A stretch of 64,000 nucleotides of DNA from Aphelocoma coerulescens. Lineage: Eukaryota; Chordata; Aves; Passeriformes; Corvidae. A program made the position numbers and the translations under genes. Positions 59,307 to 64,000 of this stretch are shown here, piece after piece; positions within the stretch are counted from its first letter, which is position 1; every line of letters starts with the position of its first letter. The notes beneath the pieces were generated by a model, which ran no database searches, had not been told where the DNA came from, and was given only the letters and a program-made list of their open reading frames with translations. Location: positions 54,248,214-54,312,213 of the forward strand of contig NC_091017.1 of assembly GCF_041296385.1 (NCBI RefSeq), in the 5' to 3' direction.

Positions 59307-62300
59307 AAATAATAGAAAAATACTAGCAGCTGTCTCCATCCTCATTGAACTGTCTCACCTTGGGAAATTACTGCTGCTGGCTATGGCTCCTCACCATTTT
59401 ATGCTTGCATTCATTCAAGCCTTGAGACTCTGTCACCCTAAAACATATTCCCTGAATTCTGGAATTCCCTTCAGAAGCAGTCCTGATGCCTAGCTCCACT
59501 GGTAAAATATATATATATCTCTGTCATACGCACATGCATATTTTTCTGTAGCAGATCACTAATGTAAATGGTTTGAATTATTCCACATGAATCCAGGTAA
59601 TTCAGCCCAGATGGTGAATTCTTTAGATTCTTGTCTTCAAGAACAGAGAGTTTCTGAACAGATTGTTCATGACAATAGAAAAAAATTAATTTTCAAATAG
59701 TTTTCATTATTTGCCAAAAGAAACTATATCAAACATGTCATGCCAGCTTTTTATTGTCCTGCAACAAAAGGGCTGACTGAAAGATCTACCCAGTCATTTC
59801 AAGCAAACTCTACCAGTGGTGAAGCTCTCCTGAGACCACTTGTACTACTTTGTGGTTTGACCAATAATGTACGTGACTTCCAAGCGACAACTCATATGCT
59901 TAAATGTTGACATACTTCTGCTGAACTGCAGCTTTCTGTAACTATATTAATCATGATGAGTGCAAGAATCATAAGAATAAAATCATGAAGGAATAAGTAA
60001 ATGAACAGATGAATGAATAAATCTTCAAATAAAAGAACAATCTACAGTCCCTCTCATTATGTCTACATGGCCATTTCATGAGCTCTTGAAGGACAGCTAC
60101 TTTTATGAATAAAAGTAGAGTTATTCTGATTATAAGTTATGAATTGAAGTACTTGTATTTATGGTAGTTCCAGTATTATGTATGGCATCATTTATAGTAA
60201 AACCAGAAAGGAACCATCTAGCCCGGAGGCATCAAACTACTTTAATTAACAGTAAAGTGAACCATAGTCTTATATATGATATAATCCTTTCAAACACTCA
60301 AAAGCTCTATCCACCTGTACCTCTACACCATCACTAAAACAGTGTATCGAGGGGCATAAAGTCATGATGCATTCCTCTGCAAAGGCCTCTTCTCCATGCT
60401 GGCTCTTCCTGCAGTGGGAGGGCATGCTGTAATGAGCTTGCTCCCTCTCGCTGTGGTACTCTAAATATCAGATTAACTTCCATAAGGATTATTTTACTTC
60501 TCATCACTTTTTATCATGAAATATATGCTTTTATAGTGTAACAAGATCCAGCCCGTGGTTGAAAAGAGACGTTCAGAAGAAGGGAGACTCAAGTAGGTGC
60601 CTCAGGCTATAGCTGCATTGTGTGGTATGGGAACCTTGCCCAGCCCTCTTGCTGTCAGAGGTGACCTCCAGGATTTCTGACTCCATGCCAGGATGAGACC
60701 TGAGGATGAGACACGTTCCCTGCATTTGAATACCATGATTTCTGCTGCCAATTGCCTTGGTAAGTACCTCACCCAAACCATCAGGGATCTCAGTGGCACA
60801 TCTCATCAGGCACATTATCTGACCTGAAGGCTGACTAGACATTTCCCTCCCATTTCTGTGCTCCCTTCCAGTAAGGAATTTAGGTACATAAATGACTCCT
60901 CTCTATTCTGGAAAGCCTATAGGTATCAAATAGTTGAATTGGTTTTCTGTACAAACATTCCTTCATCCCTTTGTCAGCTGGCACAATGTAAGGAACTGCT
61001 GGGATGCAAAAGGATGGAAGATACTGTGTCATGCAGGTGCAAGGAACTAAAGAATGTTACCTGGTTCACAGAAGGAAAGTTATAATATGACTTCAATTTT
61101 TTTAATTGTAAATTATTAAAAGATTTGATTAAATGCTTACGTCTCTTTATTTTCTTGATTTAAACAATTTTTTTCCTTGGTTTTTATTGGACAATATAGG
61201 TTGAGTAACCACTGATTTCTGTAGACAAAAAAACTTGTAAAAACTTCATTTTTTTAGGGAAAAGTTGAGAAAAAAACCAAGCATAGTATTTAATAAAAAT
61301 ACAGTATTTAATAATATTCTTTTAAAGAAAAATGGACCCAAACAACTGATCACCTCTCCTGAGACATGATTCTTGGTGAGAAGATTAAGTTCTTTTTTTT
61401 TTAATAAGCATATTTATACTGATAATATTTGAGCATGGCTCATTTCATAAAAGCAAACATAGAAACTAATCATTAAAAATCAGTCTCTCTCTCCAAAACC
61501 CATGCCTGGAAAATTATAATCTGCTGTAGGATAGTAGGATAATTTCGTAGACAGTATATAATGTAAGGAATGTCATTATTGTTACAATGGCTCTTTACAG
61601 AAGAATTTTAAAGATCACTAATTCTCTCAGTAGTTACTATGTCCCTGCCAGATAAAAATTCAGGTTCAGAAATACAAAAAATGGTATATATACATAATTA
61701 TTAATCTTGAATTTGCAAGAGAAGTGGTACATTGCAACTGTTTATACTCTTTTGTAGTGGAAATTGACAGAAAGTACATTTCATGTGGAAAGTTTGACTT
61801 TTCATTTTAAATTTCTTGACTGCTTTTTTTTAATCTTTGCAGTAAGTATATGAACTAAATGACAAACTGATATAAAAAATAATGCTTACAGTGGAACGAA
61901 AGAAACAAATCTAGTTCAACGAGTGAAAATGTGTTTGCAAGAAATAACTGTTTTTTAATTCAGACTGATTTTGCTATCTATTCTCCCCTCCAGCAAAGAG
62001 GTACTGGGCATTGAATCTGGGTATTGAATTCTGCTCTGTTTCTATTGCTTTCACAATTGTTTCTTAATGCAAAGCCTATGAAAGTACACACTTGTCTTGC
62101 AGGGGATTAACAAAAAAATATAACAAAAGGCAAAACACAGTAATTTGTGTAGCCATTTCGTTTTGCTGAGAAGCACAGAATGGATTTGCTCCAAAATCCT
62201 TTATAATTTGTGGTGTGTTTCACAAGAGTAATATTGTATCACTGTAACTACACAATAGGTAATGCTGTTGTATTGTGATGTTGGAACTGTCAGCTTTTAC

Positions 62301-63329
62301 ATAACCCCCAGTTTGTTGAGCATATTGCTCCAACTCATAAATTATTGGTGCTAAAAATAATTAACAAATTAATTTTTTAATATTAGCAGAGCAGAAGACA
62401 TACCAAAATTGTTTTTTTCCTTTTTCTTTTTGTTTTTTTCTTCTACTGAGAAAAAGGCATAGCAGGAACCAATCTAATACTTATGCAGAACAGCATCTAT
62501 TTTTAGTAAAGCAGTTTTCACTAGATATAATTTGGGCATTCTGAACAAAATGTTTGAACCACTGCAAATTTAACTCCTCTGGGTTATGGAATAAAGCCCA
62601 GAGTGTATGTGACCAAGGTGATTTCCTAACTTTAGGATATGATCTTGGTTTTGATCTGTTGTTGCAATGTCACAAATTATAAGTGACTCCTGTATAAGTA
62701 AACAAACAGGATATTCATTTCTGTATCCTATATACAAGAATACACAAAGATAAATCAAGTGACCGAAATGAATGCAGATTCATGTAACTTGTTTCATTTA
62801 GGGTAGAGTGGACCCAAATATCTATGCATGGAGGAGGCATCCCAGCAAAGCATAGATAATTGCATTTTGCATTGTGTTCGTGTTCTATGTATTCCACACC
62901 TGTTTCTCCCCATCTCAAATATGGTACAGCAGGTAGTACAAAATAAGTGATTAATGTTTTTCCATTGCGGGTTCAGCCTAGTAACTTATCTGTTTATTTG
63001 CCTGCATACACAGCTTTTTCATATGAAGCCTGTGAAAGTAGTATCTAAGCAACAGACCGAATATTTCAGCTTTGTCCTGAGGACTCTATTCAGTATTTAG
63101 AATGGGGCATAAATGTAGGCAAGTTGTAACAGCTATGGGGAATTTAACCACTATGTTATCTTACCTGAGTTTGTGCTAAGCAGCTGTAAGCAGTGTGTTA
63201 TTTGAATGGCTACTATTTCCACCTTGGGACAGCACTCTCCTTGTTGTTACCACCAAAGAAACTACCCCAGCATGCTAACCTAAAGAAATGCTAGGAGAAA
63301 GATAATACTAGAAGCAAAATAACTCAGGA

Positions 63330-63350
63330 AAAAAAAAAAAAAAAGAAAAA
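63330..63350. repeat. Poly(A) tract
   Basis: An uninterrupted run of about 16 A followed by GAAAAA. No retrocopy is visible upstream of it. Confidence 0.8.
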
Positions 63351-64000
63351 TCAGTGTTATACTTTATTATAGTCTCTGCATGTGGTTGCAGGCATATGTG
63401 AGATTTAGCAGGATTTACTTTTCCGATATTCAAAAAAGGCTAATAAGTTTTGAGAGATTAGGACATTATTTGAATTACTTTATATATTTCAAAGATTTGC
63501 TGTATTTTTTCACCTGTAGGTCAGTGTTTCTAGGAAGTCTTCTCAGAATTTCTGTTTATTTGTACCCATTCCCCACCAAAACCTGAGACAGTGTGGTCCT
63601 CAGTACCATGGCAGATTGGGCTTTCTCACATAAAATGGTTATGTAGGAAAAAATGAGCACTTTCAGCAAGCCATATATTGTGAGAAAGTTATTTGGATGA
63701 CCCATCTTGAAGTTTTACCAATTTTGATAAATAAAACAGGGAAAATTTTTGAAAGAAGCCTTGAAAAGAACTATCAGCCTGATGTGTGACTGTTTCTGTT
63801 GTTGAATTCAGTTGCCACTGTTTTTGAAGAGAATAAAAACCCTGCAGCAATTAAGCAAGCAGCAATAAAATTTCCCCATTTGTAGATCTCATTTATATTA
63901 GAAAAGTCATACTGATTGCATTCCAACTTTGATAGTACTTCCACAATTTTTGCCACAAAATGTGGGGACATCAGATGTGGCTATTTTCAGTTTAGAGAAG

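Larger units (their letters stand above)
46208..64000. other. Gene-free right part of the window
   Basis: No exon of a known gene and no structured RNA gene was recognised. It holds two small CR1 fragments, T/G-rich and A-rich low-complexity tracts, and AT-rich unique sequence. By synteny it belongs to the gap between YIPF7 and KCTD8. Confidence 0.5.

Noticed and set aside
59069..59312. Hydrophobic or Lys/Asn-rich frames resembling a small membrane protein
   Set aside because: They are products of T/G-rich low-complexity sequence in every frame.

Overview
The window looks like nuclear DNA of a bird, most likely a songbird. The reasons are CR1 LINE fragments on both strands, several short retroviral LTRs with clean target-site duplications, AT-rich introns and intergenic DNA, and a single strong CpG island. 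I recognise two host genes, in the same head-to-head order that I recall for human 4p12. GUF1 (mitochondrial LepA/EF4-type translation GTPase) runs leftwards and leaves the window after its eighth coding exon. YIPF7 (Yip1-family Golgi/ER membrane protein) runs rightwards and is complete in five coding exons. All splice junctions given here were read from the sequence, and the reading frame stays open across every join.

Layout: 1-8469 is GUF1 on the minus strand. A CR1 copy fills most of intron 7, and an LTR-like element with a 64-bp tandem duplication lies in intron 1, close to exon 1. Positions 8220-8720 are the CpG-island promoter. Positions 8740-28493 are non-coding: a 654-bp solo LTR with an array of CCAAT boxes (10285-10938), a long TTCC microsatellite (12470-12676), a CR1 3' end (13555-14235), and old CR1-like debris. 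YIPF7 occupies 28494-40616, with a 437-bp antisense solo LTR in intron 3. From 40617 to the right edge I see no host gene. By synteny the next gene should be KCTD8, outside the window.

The most striking object is at 44118-46207. It is a small retroviral element: an incomplete left LTR, a leader, the start of a gag-like frame, a GC-rich insert, then an intact intronless open frame, then a full 3' LTR. The intact frame encodes a cold-shock domain closely resembling those of vertebrate Y-box proteins (YBX1/YBX3). No pol or env is seen. This is the architecture of a transducing retrovirus that captured a host Y-box cDNA, here fixed as an endogenous copy. I am not aware of a description of it, but I could not search.

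No tRNA, rRNA, CRISPR or bacterial-type feature was seen. Most short open frames in the window are chance, CR1 or low-complexity frames.
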